Shown here piece by piece: positions 27,724-35,339 of a stretch of DNA of 64,000 nucleotides. The position numbers and the translations under genes were made by a program. Source of the stretch: Varibaculum cambriense (lineage in GTDB: Bacteria; Actinomycetota; Actinomycetes; Actinomycetales; Actinomycetaceae). How positions within the stretch are numbered: position 1 is the stretch's first letter; each line of letters starts with the position of its first letter. The notes under the pieces were generated by a model. That model did not search any database and was not told the DNA's origin. It saw only the letters and a program-made list of their open reading frames with translations. The stretch is from NCBI RefSeq assembly GCF_022133705.1, contig NZ_JAKNHJ010000007.1:62001-126000 (forward strand). The letters are read 5' to 3'.

Positions 27724-28614
27724 CTAAATACCGTGGAAAGCCCACTGAACCGCGATAGCCAGCCCATACCCCAAGGTGATTTGCCCCACCTGTTTTAAGG
27801 TTTTTATCAGCTCTTTCCCGCGCGCTCCCTGCAACACTTTCATCTGCGGATAACTCACCCAAATCACCAGGGCGAGGCCAAACACTAGCGCTTCCCAACG
27901 GACACTGAAGGATACTACCCCCAGCACCAAAGCCACATAAAGATAGGCAACAAAGAGGTACCGTGAGCCTTTATCCCCTAACTTCACCGCTAGCGTATTT
28001 TTTCCGCTCTGACGGTCTCCGGGAATATCACGCAGATTATTTATTAACAATAGGGCGCAAGAAAGTAGCCCGATACCACTGGCCGCTGTCCAGGTGCGCC
28101 ACGGCAACATATGGGCATGCACCCAGATAGTTCCCTGCACCGCCAAAAGACCGAAAAAGGCGAACACCATGACTTCGGATATCCCGGGCAAATAGCCGTA
28201 TGGATGTTTTCCTCCGGTGTAGAACCAAGCCGCCAAGGCAGCCAGCACCCCGAGCCCAATCAAGCCGTAGCTACCTGCCCAGATACACAGGGCAATTCCA
28301 CAAATCCCTCCAAAGGCGTAGCAGCTCAAGGCCGCGAGTAACACCGTGCGGGGGGCGGCTAATCCCGCACCGGTCAGGCGCTGGGGCCCTACCCGTTTTC
28401 CGCTCGCATCGGTGCCACGAATCCCATCGGAATAATCATTAGAGAAATTCACGCCTACCTGGAAGGCTAACGCCACTAACAGGGCTAATACTGATTTTCC
28501 TAGCGAGGCGTGTCCCAGGCCAATTGCCCCGCCAATCCCCATAATCACCGGCGCCAGGGAGGCGGGTAAGGTTTTCGGGCGGGCAGCTTCAATCCATTGT
28601 GAACCAGTTGCCAT
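27724..28614 (-). CDS. menA: 1,4-dihydroxy-2-naphthoate polyprenyltransferase
   Basis: This UbiA-family membrane enzyme attaches the polyprenyl chain to DHNA and makes demethylmenaquinone. The first Asp-rich motif is NDYSDGIRGTD (near residue 59) and the second lies around NNLRDIPGDRQSGK. About eight to nine membrane helices are predicted in 296 residues. The start ARPKTLPASLAPVIMG is typical for MenA. Downstream of the MenE-like gene on the same strand with an 85-base gap. Confidence 0.95.
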   Translation of the reverse strand: MATGSQWIEAARPKTLPASLAPVIMGIGGAIGLGHASLGKSVLALLVALAFQVGVNFSNDYSDGIRGTDASGKRVGPQRLTGAGLAAPRTVLLAALSCYAFGGICGIALCIWAGSYGLIGLGVLAALAAWFYTGGKHPYGYLPGISEVMVFAFFGLLAVQGTIWVHAHMLPWRTWTAASGIGLLSCALLLINNLRDIPGDRQSGKNTLAVKLGDKGSRYLFVAYLYVALVLGVVSFSVRWEALVFGLALVIWVSYPQMKVLQGARGKELIKTLKQVGQITLGYGLAIAVQWAFHGI

Positions 28615-28699
28615 TACGGCTTAGATTCCTTTCTATTCGCGGTGCATTATCGCTTTTCTTCGTTTTCACAGTAATGAAACTTCTTTGACTGTCGCCGGA

Positions 28700-30433
28700 T
28701 TATCTAATCCAAGCTTCCCCGGCTGCGACTCGCTGGGTAGCCAGTTGCCGGCAGGCGCTACGATCAAGATTTCCTTGCAGATCAGTAGGAATTTCATTTA
28801 CAAGGACGAGGGCGCGGGGGGCATGTGCCCGATCCAGCTGGCCGGTCACCAAGGCTCGCACCAGCATCGCTAAATCGGTGGATGGTTCGGATTCATCCTC
28901 GGTAGGAACCGTGGCGCTATGGGGACGGTCTCCCGCTTCGGGACGGTTGCTGCTCCCCGTGATCTCAGTTGCCGCGATTTCCATTTCTTCTAAATCGCCC
29001 TCTAGATCCTCGGGCAGAGTTACCGGGGTCGCGGGGGCAGCATCGGCAGCTGGAAAGACAATCTCTCCTTCGGAAGTGGGATTAGCGGTTCCCCGCGCCA
29101 CCTCGTAGATTCCGGCCGGCAGTTCCCCGGTTTCTGCGGCGGCAACCACATCCACATCGGCTCCCCTGATCTTGGCGGCCATTGCGGCCATCGCCGCTTC
29201 CAAGGGAGTTAGTTGCGGCTTCGATTCCTCTACCTCCGTAGAAGGAAGCCCGGCCAGGTCTCGTACTTTTTTAGCATCAACTTTTATGACGGATCCGCGT
29301 GAAAGCCCTGCCGAAACGGCTGGCTTTACCGCTAAATTATGCTGAGGATTTAGCAGCTGCTCCGCGATATCTGATGCCGGCTTGATGACTGCAGTAACCA
29401 GGGAACCCCACCTCGGATCTGGTACTCCCACCACTACTACCTGGTCAACTTGCGGTAGATCCTGGATTACTCTTTCCACCAAGGAGGCTTGGATATGAAC
29501 TCCCGCAGTGGCTATTACATCGCGCATTTTTCCGTCCACGACTAGACGCGACCCGCGCATATGACCCGCGTCTTTGCTACGCATCCAACGCCGCCGTCCT
29601 CGCGTAACCCACTCCACCTGTCCAGGTTTACCCAGATAACCGGCCATCATGCAGATCCCAGAAAGCCAAATCCGATCCCCAATAGTAGCTACGTGCACTC
29701 CGGCTACTGGTTTGCCATCCAGTACGCATAGTCCACACGATTCAGGGATCCCGTAGCCGGGAATAATATCTATTCCCGCTTCTCTCGCGGCGCACCTTAG
29801 ACGATCGTGACTAGTTAAACCGGTAACTATCAGTACTGATACCTCGCTCAGAGCGCTGCGCTGTGCAGGAGGAATTTCCAGGAGCTGAGTTAGTTGCTCC
29901 TTAGTGATCTGCATATAGATAGGTGCCTGATCTTTGTCGCTGCGATCCTTCGCTCGCTCCACGGCCCTCACAATCTCGAGGGCGCTAGCCGGTGTGGTTT
30001 TGGCGGCAATGATCGGAGGAATATTTACCGCAATGGCTCGTGCCAGGATCATCATGCCGTCAATCTCGGTGACTGGAGCGGTAAGAATCCAGCGTCCCGG
30101 CCTACCTACCGCGGAATTTACTGCTTCCGCCATATTTTTAATACTGAGCTGCGAGTAACAAATAACGGCACCCCCTGCCGGTGCCGGCAAGGCTAAGACC
30201 GCGGATTCTGGCACTTGACGCTTGCGGGTTTCATAGTCTGCCAGTCCCTTCGGGCGACCCGTACTCTTGGGGAAAGGGAAAAGTACTTGCGATTTTTTCA
30301 GGCGAGTGCGATTTAGATTAGGAGGGAGATCTGCGTCCCCGGTCATTTGTTTAGCTAGCGCAGAAAGCAAAGTGGAGACGTCTGCCGAAGAATCTGCTAC
30401 CGGCAGGTAATGAAAAGGAGAAAAGATTTCCAT
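28700..30433 (-). CDS. MenE-like AMP-binding (ANL) family protein, degenerate, with internal insertion
   Basis: The framework follows o-succinylbenzoate-CoA ligase (MenE): VLALPAPAGGAVICYSQLSI, IDIIPGYGIPESCG, GKMRDVIATAGVHIQ, and a C-terminal PRALVLVNEIPTDLQGNLDR. Several catalytic motifs are altered. The TSG(S/T)TG loop reads PAPAGG, YGxTE reads YGIPE, the YxTGD aspartate region reads SKDAG, and the A10 lysine of PxxxxGK is Asn (LQGNLDR). About 140 residues of acidic, Ala/Pro-rich sequence are inserted in the C-terminal subdomain (roughly residues 385-525). MenE activity is therefore doubtful, although the position next to menA supports a menaquinone link. It has 577 residues; related MenE proteins are usually shorter. 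Confidence 0.7.
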   Translation of the reverse strand: MEIFSPFHYLPVADSSADVSTLLSALAKQMTGDADLPPNLNRTRLKKSQVLFPFPKSTGRPKGLADYETRKRQVPESAVLALPAPAGGAVICYSQLSIKNMAEAVNSAVGRPGRWILTAPVTEIDGMMILARAIAVNIPPIIAAKTTPASALEIVRAVERAKDRSDKDQAPIYMQITKEQLTQLLEIPPAQRSALSEVSVLIVTGLTSHDRLRCAAREAGIDIIPGYGIPESCGLCVLDGKPVAGVHVATIGDRIWLSGICMMAGYLGKPGQVEWVTRGRRRWMRSKDAGHMRGSRLVVDGKMRDVIATAGVHIQASLVERVIQDLPQVDQVVVVGVPDPRWGSLVTAVIKPASDIAEQLLNPQHNLAVKPAVSAGLSRGSVIKVDAKKVRDLAGLPSTEVEESKPQLTPLEAAMAAMAAKIRGADVDVVAAAETGELPAGIYEVARGTANPTSEGEIVFPAADAAPATPVTLPEDLEGDLEEMEIAATEITGSSNRPEAGDRPHSATVPTEDESEPSTDLAMLVRALVTGQLDRAHAPRALVLVNEIPTDLQGNLDRSACRQLATQRVAAGEAWIR

Positions 30434-30591
30434 CGCGACTTCCTGGAAGTTAATTAATGTCGAATGCTATTCTAGCCTGTCATTAGCTTAGAGTTCTTAA
30501 AACTCCGTAACCTTAGCTACGGATAAAGCCACAGGGTGTAGCATTTTATGACTTGTAGCACATGAAAAAGATTAGGCTTCTTCCATCTTTT

Positions 30592-30600
30592 TGCTATACT
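30592..30600 (+). promoter_or_regulatory. Extended -10 promoter TGCTATACT
   Basis: TGC followed by TATACT is an extended -10 element, with transcription expected to start about seven bases later, near 30607. The -35 region is poor (TTAGGC at 17-base spacing). It precedes the hairpin-rich noncoding stretch 30607-30850 on the plus strand. A possible promoter for the divergent menE-like gene is TAGAAT on the minus strand at 30469-30474. Confidence 0.5.
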
Positions 30601-30606
30601 TATATA

Positions 30607-30850
30607 AGCTGGTCGCTCCGGCTATTTTAGGGGAACGTGTGTCAAGATAACCCCTAAACTACAACCTAGAGTCGGTTCCGCATATGCGCAGGAGGGAGCG
30701 CGTGGAACCGACTCTAGGCATTTAAGCTCCCTTATCATTTCGCCGGGAGGCTCCCTGTGGGCTTCCGATCAGGGTGCACTTGCTGGGCGTGCGCCTTTCG
30801 ACATTAGCCCACATATCACGACAGTCGACCTGTGGTTACTACTTGCTCTG
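30607..30850 (+). ncRNA. Candidate structured noncoding RNA, unidentified
   Basis: The 419-base gap between the menE-like gene and the Sir2 gene has no good ORF but is dense in stems. These are TTTAGGGG/CCCCTAAA (30626-30633 with 30651-30658); a perfect 15-bp stem, CCTAGAGTCGGTTCC with its complement (30665-30679 with 30704-30718), whose loop has a GCGC-closed AGGAGGGA; an AGCTCCC/GGGAGGCT stem; and GTGGGCT/AGCCCAC (30757-30763 with 30806-30812), which encloses GGTGCAC/GTGCGCC (30773-30779 with 30789-30795). An extended -10 element lies just upstream. It does not match tmRNA, RNase P RNA or SRP RNA as I know them. No U-run terminator is seen, so the 3' end is approximate. Confidence 0.5.
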
Positions 30851-30852
30851 CG

Positions 30853-31698
30853 CTAATCCAGCAAGATCTCTGCTACTTGGGTTAGTACCTGAGAGGCGCC
30901 GCCAGATACCCGCACGTCGGCGAGGGAATCTGCAGCCGTAGGTCCCCGGTTAATCACCGCCACTTTGGCGCCGGTTCCCCAGGCTTCCCGCAACACCCAC
31001 AGCCCCGTAAGCACCGCCAGGGAAGTTCCTACCGCCAGCACCACGTCAGCTTCCCGTGCCGCCGCGAAAGAACGATCCATGGCCTCGCCGGGCAGGGATT
31101 CTCCGAAAAACACGATTCCCGGTTTAATGGTCCCGCCGCAACGCGGACAAGACAGCAGGTTGAACTGGCAGGCACGCGCTGCCTGCTCATCGGCTGCCGC
31201 TAGCACTGCCACATTTTTAGGATCGGGATCGTCTTTTACATCCGGATTAAGTTTGCGTAGCTCCTGGTCAATATGGTCACGCGAAAATACTGCTCCGCAC
31301 CCTAAGCATTGAACCTCCTCAAAACTGCCGTGCAGCAGCTGCACATTCTTACAACCCGCTTTCCGGTCTAAGCCGTCTACGTTCTGGGTGGCGATGCAGT
31401 TAATCAGCCCCGCCTCCTCTAGCCGCGCTAAAGCCTGATGCCCCGGGGTGGGCTGCAGCCGCGCTACCGTTTTCCAGGTTTCTTGATTACGCCGCCACAC
31501 CCATTTTTGCCAGTACAGCTCACCTAAAAACTGATCCATATCTACGGTGGGCATACCCGACGAACCAGTTCCGCGATAATCCGGGATCCCGGCATCGGTG
31601 GACATGCCGGCTCCCGCCACCACAATCGTTTTCTTCCCCGCCATCAAATCCGCTACGGCCTGGGCTCCCGCTATTTCTTCCTCAATGAACTCGCTCAC
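30853..31698 (-). CDS. Sir2-family NAD-dependent protein deacetylase
   Basis: The NAD-binding motif GAGMSTDAGIPDYRGTGSSG is near residue 30, TQNVDGLDRKAG follows, and LLHGSFEEVQCLGCG carries the catalytic His. Zinc ligands are CLGCG and CPRCGG, and the late motif is GTSLAVLTG. The enzyme removes acyl groups from lysines at the expense of NAD, for example on acetyl-CoA synthetase. It has 281 residues with a GTG start preceded by GGGAGG. It is divergent from tatA; no operon partner is visible. Confidence 0.92.
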   Translation of the reverse strand: MSEFIEEEIAGAQAVADLMAGKKTIVVAGAGMSTDAGIPDYRGTGSSGMPTVDMDQFLGELYWQKWVWRRNQETWKTVARLQPTPGHQALARLEEAGLINCIATQNVDGLDRKAGCKNVQLLHGSFEEVQCLGCGAVFSRDHIDQELRKLNPDVKDDPDPKNVAVLAAADEQAARACQFNLLSCPRCGGTIKPGIVFFGESLPGEAMDRSFAAAREADVVLAVGTSLAVLTGLWVLREAWGTGAKVAVINRGPTAADSLADVRVSGGASQVLTQVAEILLD

Positions 31699-31914
31699 GT
31701 TTTGCCTCCCGCCCTCAGATTACCCCGTTTAGAGGACGATTATCGCGGAGGTAAACAGCATTAACCTACCTAGCGCTATTTACCCCTTAAATTTGCTGGT
31801 TAACCGGGGAAGTTTTAGCTATTGTCGATAGGAGTCACCTATTTGCCGGCGAACCCCGCTACAATTGGGGAAGGCAATTATCGATGCCGTCTGCAAGAAA
31901 GGAAGGGCATCCCT

Positions 31915-32196
31915 GTGAGACCGACACACATTCTGATTCTGCTCCTGGTGTTAATCCTCGTTTTTGGAGCTTCCAAACTGCCCGATATCGCCCGCAATAT
32001 CGGCAAATCGGCGAAAGTCCTCAAGTCGGAACTTTCAGATCTCAGCGAGGACGACAATCCCAAGCAGGTAACATCTGAAACTCCGGCACCACAAATTTTG
32101 ACTTCTTCTCCGGCGCCCACGCAGAACACACAGGCTTCCTCTCCGGAAGTGGCTAGCGGGCAGTCCGAGACCGCGGATTCGCCGGAAACCAAATAG
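31915..32196 (+). CDS. tatA: Sec-independent translocase subunit TatA/E
   Basis: The membrane helix HILILLLVLILVFGASKLPD is followed by the TatA hinge and amphipathic helix (IARNIGKSAKVLKSELSD) and a Pro/Ser/Thr-rich tail, 93 residues in all. TatA forms the pore for folded proteins. The GTG at 31915 is chosen because the conserved protein begins here and AAGGAAGG lies upstream; the frame is open further 5' but that extension is not TatA-like. A TACAAT -10-like box lies at 31859-31864. tatC follows after 14 bases. Confidence 0.93.
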   Translation: MRPTHILILLLVLILVFGASKLPDIARNIGKSAKVLKSELSDLSEDDNPKQVTSETPAPQILTSSPAPTQNTQASSPEVASGQSETADSPETK

Positions 32197-32210
32197 TTCT
32201 CTAACCCCCG

Positions 32211-33032
32211 ATGCCGGGACAAAAAAAGAACAACCCGCAAGCCCGCATGCGGGTAAGCGAACACCTGGTAGAACTACGAAAACGCCTACTGTTGGCGCTG
32301 GCCGGGATACTTATGGCCTCGATTGGTGGCTGGTTCTTAGTTACTCCTACCTTGAACTGGATGCAGGCACCACTACTGGCCGTCAGTGAGCAAGCTCCGC
32401 AACTTAACTTCCAAACGATTGGCGCCGCCTTTGATATGCGGATTCAGGTTTCTCTGTGGCTGGGAGTATTGATTTCCGCGCCCTGGTGGATTTTCCAAAT
32501 TGGCGCTTTTATCGCCCCGGGATTGAAGCGCAAAGAAAAAATCTATATCGCCAGTTTTGGTTTAGTAGGGGTATTACTTTTCAGCGGCGGCGCCCTGTCT
32601 GGGATATGGGTAATCCCCAAGGCAGTTGCTATCCTTAACTCTTTCACTCCCGACGGAGCCTTAATGCTGCTAAGGGCAGATTCCTATATCACCTTCTTTA
32701 TGCGCATGGTGCTGGCCTTCGGTCTGTCCTGCCTGGCGCCCGAAATCTTGGTGGCGCTGAACTTTATGGGGGTAATGACAGCAAAAACCATGCTCAAAGG
32801 CTGGCGGTGGGCAGTGGTGATTGCCGCTGTTTTCTCGGCAGTCGCCAATCCCCTGCCTACGGCCTGGCCGATGATCGTCCAGATGTCAGCTTTAATCGGG
32901 CTTTACCTGTTGGCAGTGGGGATCTCCGCTATCAATGACTGGATTAAAGCCGGAGGTAGCCTGCGCTCGCACTTCGGAAAGATTTTGCGAAAACGGAAGC
33001 ATTCCGAGGCATCCTCCGCTTCTAAGCAATAA
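32211..33032 (+). CDS. tatC: Sec-independent translocase subunit TatC
   Basis: This six-helix membrane protein has the TatC N-terminus RVSEHLVELRKRLLLALAGI. Conserved features are MQAPLLAVSEQAPQLNF and APWWIFQIGAFIAPGLKRKE, and a C-terminal basic tail. It recognises twin-arginine signal peptides. It has 273 residues. No clear ribosome binding site precedes the ATG, so translation may be coupled to tatA. The pair could serve any exported cofactor enzyme; nothing in the window obviously carries a Tat signal. Confidence 0.95.
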   Translation: MPGQKKNNPQARMRVSEHLVELRKRLLLALAGILMASIGGWFLVTPTLNWMQAPLLAVSEQAPQLNFQTIGAAFDMRIQVSLWLGVLISAPWWIFQIGAFIAPGLKRKEKIYIASFGLVGVLLFSGGALSGIWVIPKAVAILNSFTPDGALMLLRADSYITFFMRMVLAFGLSCLAPEILVALNFMGVMTAKTMLKGWRWAVVIAAVFSAVANPLPTAWPMIVQMSALIGLYLLAVGISAINDWIKAGGSLRSHFGKILRKRKHSEASSASKQ

Positions 33033-33174
33033 TGATTGCTCGAAATCCGCGCCTATTTTCCTGACCTACGCCCTCGGAAAACAAAGCCTTAGCAAAGATT
33101 ATCTTCCCTGGTATCGTTAATATTTAAGACGGATGCGCGGCCTTAATCCGGTCGCGGCAAGCGAAAGGGGGAAC

Positions 33175-33450
33175 ATGATGGCCGGCCACGGCAAGAAAGA
33201 CGACCCAGAAAAGATGGCGCGGATGCATCGCTGGTTAGAACAAGTGCGCACAAACCTGCAATTGGAGGATAATCCCCTGGAAGCGGTGGAATCAGAACTG
33301 CTGTCCCTGATTGGAACCGTAGCCCATGGGCCTTCCCGCCCGGGAGCCCCTTTAACTGCCTTTCTTGCCGGATATCTTGCTGGTCACGGCGCTGACGCCA
33401 AGCAGGTTATTGCCCAGCTGCAAGAACTAGCTGACAACTGGGAAGACTAG
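33175..33450 (+). CDS. DUF6457 protein (molybdopterin-cluster associated)
   Basis: This 91-residue protein carries the motif VAHGPSRPGAPLTAFLAGYL, characteristic of DUF6457. In actinobacteria this domain occurs as a small protein next to, or fused to, molybdenum cofactor guanylyltransferase. Its biochemical role is unknown. The ATG at 33175 follows GAAAGGGGG at the right distance; a second ATG is directly after. It precedes moaA by 40 bases and probably shares its transcript. Confidence 0.8.
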   Translation: MMAGHGKKDDPEKMARMHRWLEQVRTNLQLEDNPLEAVESELLSLIGTVAHGPSRPGAPLTAFLAGYLAGHGADAKQVIAQLQELADNWED

Positions 33451-33490
33451 TCAACTAGCATCACGCAGAGTAATACAGGCAGGAGGGGTA

Positions 33491-34525
33491 ATGCGCGTCG
33501 AATCCGGAGGTGACGAGCCTTCGTCACAGCTACTCGACCATTGGGGACGGGTAGCAGCAGACCTGCGCCTATCGGTTACCGACCGGTGTAACTTACGCTG
33601 CAGTTACTGTCTTCCCGAGGACGCCGACAGCTGGATTCCCCGCCAGGATTTACTGACTCCCGCCGAGATCGGGCGACTAACCCAGGTGGCGCTGTCTCTA
33701 GGAATTCGTAAAGTTCGTCTAACCGGAGGCGAACCCCTTTTACGCCCCGATTTAGCCGAGATTATCCACCAGATTCACCAGGCATTCATGCAGGCGGGGA
33801 TGCCGGCAGATATTGCCCTGACTACCAATGCTATTGGTTTAGCATCCCGGTTAGATTCATTAATAGCAGCCGGACTAGGGCGCATCAACATTTCTTTAGA
33901 CACGTTGGATCCCGAACGGTATTTCGCCCTCGCAAAGCGTAACCGTTTTCCCGAGGTAGCCACGGCACTGGACAAGCTACCGGGTAGCGTCCTAAAACCC
34001 ATAAAACTTAACTCGGTGATCTTAGATCAGCAGTCCTTAGAGGAAATACCGGAGCTAGTTCGCTTTGCGCTGCGGCGCGACTTCCAGTGGCGGGCAATCG
34101 AATTTATGCCCATTGGCCCCTTAGGGGATTCCGCCGCGACTCGCCCTCATGCCCGCGATATTCTCGCGCGTCTGCAGGAATGTTTTTCGCTCACCCCGAT
34201 TGAAACTGACCCGGCGGCTCCGGCGCGCCGTTGGAACGTGGCGGCCGGCAGCGACCATCCTGCCGGGATTATTGGGGTTATTGCCTCCGAATCCGCGCCC
34301 TTCTGCGCCACCTGCGACCGCACCCGCCTGTCTGCCGATGGAAAAGTCTATTCCTGCCTGTTTTCTTTATCTTTTGTCGATTTACTTACTCCTTTGCGTC
34401 AAGGTGCCTCTAACGATGAGCTGGCTCAACTTTGGCTCACCGCTCAGGCAGCTAAACCAGCTGGTCACCGCGAAATAGCAGGGGCAGGACGCAGAACCTA
34501 TTCTCTTTCTCAGATCGGAGGCTAA
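33491..34525 (+). CDS. moaA: GTP 3',8-cyclase MoaA
   Basis: This radical SAM enzyme carries the first cluster in CNLRCSYCLPE (CxxxCxxC) and the C-terminal cluster in CATCDRTRLSADGKVYSC. It ends in QIGG, the double glycine tail needed for catalysis. It makes the first molybdopterin intermediate from GTP together with MoaC. It has 344 residues; GGAGGGG precedes the ATG. moaD starts two bases after the stop. Confidence 0.96.
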   Translation: MRVESGGDEPSSQLLDHWGRVAADLRLSVTDRCNLRCSYCLPEDADSWIPRQDLLTPAEIGRLTQVALSLGIRKVRLTGGEPLLRPDLAEIIHQIHQAFMQAGMPADIALTTNAIGLASRLDSLIAAGLGRINISLDTLDPERYFALAKRNRFPEVATALDKLPGSVLKPIKLNSVILDQQSLEEIPELVRFALRRDFQWRAIEFMPIGPLGDSAATRPHARDILARLQECFSLTPIETDPAAPARRWNVAAGSDHPAGIIGVIASESAPFCATCDRTRLSADGKVYSCLFSLSFVDLLTPLRQGASNDELAQLWLTAQAAKPAGHREIAGAGRRTYSLSQIGG

Positions 34526-34527
34526 GC

Positions 34528-34773
34528 GTGATCACGGTACGTTTTTTCGCTGGGGCTGCCCAGGCAGCAGGTGTTGACAGCGCTAGAGTTCCGGCAACTG
34601 CCAACCAGACTCTGCGAGAAATTGCCCAAGCAGCCAGCAAGAACGATCTGGCATCGATCCTAGAGGTTAGTTCTTTCCTAGTAGATGGTGCCCTCGCCGA
34701 TGGCGACACTCCCCTCGGTGAATCCGCCACTAACGGACAGTTAGATGTTCTCCCTCCCTTTGCGGGGGGCTAG
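34528..34773 (+). CDS. moaD: Molybdopterin synthase sulfur carrier subunit MoaD
   Basis: This ubiquitin-like 81-residue protein ends in PPFAGG, the C-terminal Gly-Gly that is adenylated and thiocarboxylated by a MoeB-type enzyme. With MoaE it inserts the dithiolene sulfurs. The start is a GTG, and its GGAGG is formed by the last codons of moaA. moaE, its partner, lies almost 7 kb away, beyond the xylose genes. Confidence 0.95.
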   Translation: MITVRFFAGAAQAAGVDSARVPATANQTLREIAQAASKNDLASILEVSSFLVDGALADGDTPLGESATNGQLDVLPPFAGG

Positions 34774-34796
34774 GAGTTTTCAGTTCTCCGACTAGT

Positions 34797-34904
34797 GCGT
34801 GGGGGAGAAGTTTTTCCTCCCGCCCAAAGAATCGGCAAATGACTTGGTCATTTTCCGATTCTTACGCCCGCCTAGCCTGATCGGATAAAACTTCTCCCCC
34901 ACGC
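34797..34904 (+). repeat. Double-stem repeat, family 1, copy A
   Basis: Outer arms of 18 bp (34797-34814 with 34887-34904, GCGTGGGGGAGAAGTTTT and its exact complement) enclose a second stem (34827-34843 with 34847-34863, one mismatch). The linkers are conserved: TCCTCCCGCCCA on the left and ACGCCCGCCTAGCC onward on the right. Three further copies occur at 34948-35058, 45284-45390 and 45472-45577, with the same size (106-111 bases) and different but still complementary arms. It lies in the convergent gap after moaD. Confidence 0.9.
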
Positions 34905-34947
34905 AAGGGGTACAGCTTGTACGAGATTCCCGTAAGGTACGCGCTGA

Positions 34948-35058
34948 GCGTGCAGGGGCGGATTTATGCCGCAGGGTAGGCTGCGGGCGTTAAATCCGTG
35001 AAAATGCCAGAGCATTTTCCGGATTTCGGGGCGCGAGGCAAAATCCGCCCCTGTACGC
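34948..35058 (-). repeat. Double-stem repeat, family 1, copy D (inverted)
   Basis: Outer arms are GCGTGCAGGGGCGGATTT (34948-34965) with 35041-35058, complementary except one G-T pair. The inner stem is AAATCCG/CGGATTT plus AAAATGC/GCATTTT with a small internal loop (34992-35007 with 35012-35026). Read on the minus strand it has the family linkers (GCCTCGCGCCCC and ACGCCCGC). Most diverged of the four copies. Confidence 0.8.
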
Positions 35059-35093
35059 GGACGACAGCGGGAGGGAAAACTTCTTGCTGCCCG

Positions 35094-35250
35094 TTAGGGT
35101 CGCGGCCGGTAAAAGATACGAGAGGGACACGCAAGCCGCAGGTACCTTGTTTAGTCGGAAACATAGCTATTTGCCTCTCCTTACAACTCCCTATCCTCGC
35201 TTAAGCGAGGAAATTGGGGTCCCCGGAGTGCTTTTACCGTGCCAGACCCG
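35094..35250 (+). repeat. Nested-stem repeat, family 2, copy 1
   Basis: It starts TTAGGGTCGCGGCCGGTAAA and ends TTTTACCGTGCCAGACCCG. The two ends pair as GGGTC, GGC and CGGTAAAA with their complements, separated by small internal loops. The same ends, and a shared inner block (GATACGAGAGGG and GGGGTCCCCGGAGTGC), recur at 41314-41408 in the same orientation. This copy has about 60 extra bases in the middle, including the perfect palindrome CCTCGCTTAAGCGAGG (35195-35210). A degenerate third start may be present at 35284-35309. Confidence 0.85.
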
Positions 35251-35339
35251 TGACACTAGGCGGGAAAAACTTATTTTCCGCGCAAGGGTCGGAACCGGAA
35301 AAAGAGACGGCAGCAATGACAGTGCCCAAGCGGATGTAC

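Larger units (their letters stand above)
34774..35339. other. Convergent intergenic region moaD/xylB, contents
   Basis: This 566-base gap has no credible gene. It holds family 1 copies A and D, family 2 copy 1, and a short hairpin CGGGAAAA/TTTTCCG (35261-35280) before the end of xylB. It is the left boundary of the xylose cassette. Confidence 0.8.

Noticed and set aside
30607-30850. tmRNA, RNase P RNA, SRP RNA or a T-box
   Set aside because: No tRNA-like ends with resume ORF, none of the conserved RNase P or SRP core sequences, and no T-box specifier or AGGGTGGNACCGCG element.
34774-35339. Molybdenum cofactor riboswitch
   Set aside because: The structured repeats lie downstream of moaD in a convergent gap, not in a 5' leader, and do not show the known Moco-motif core.
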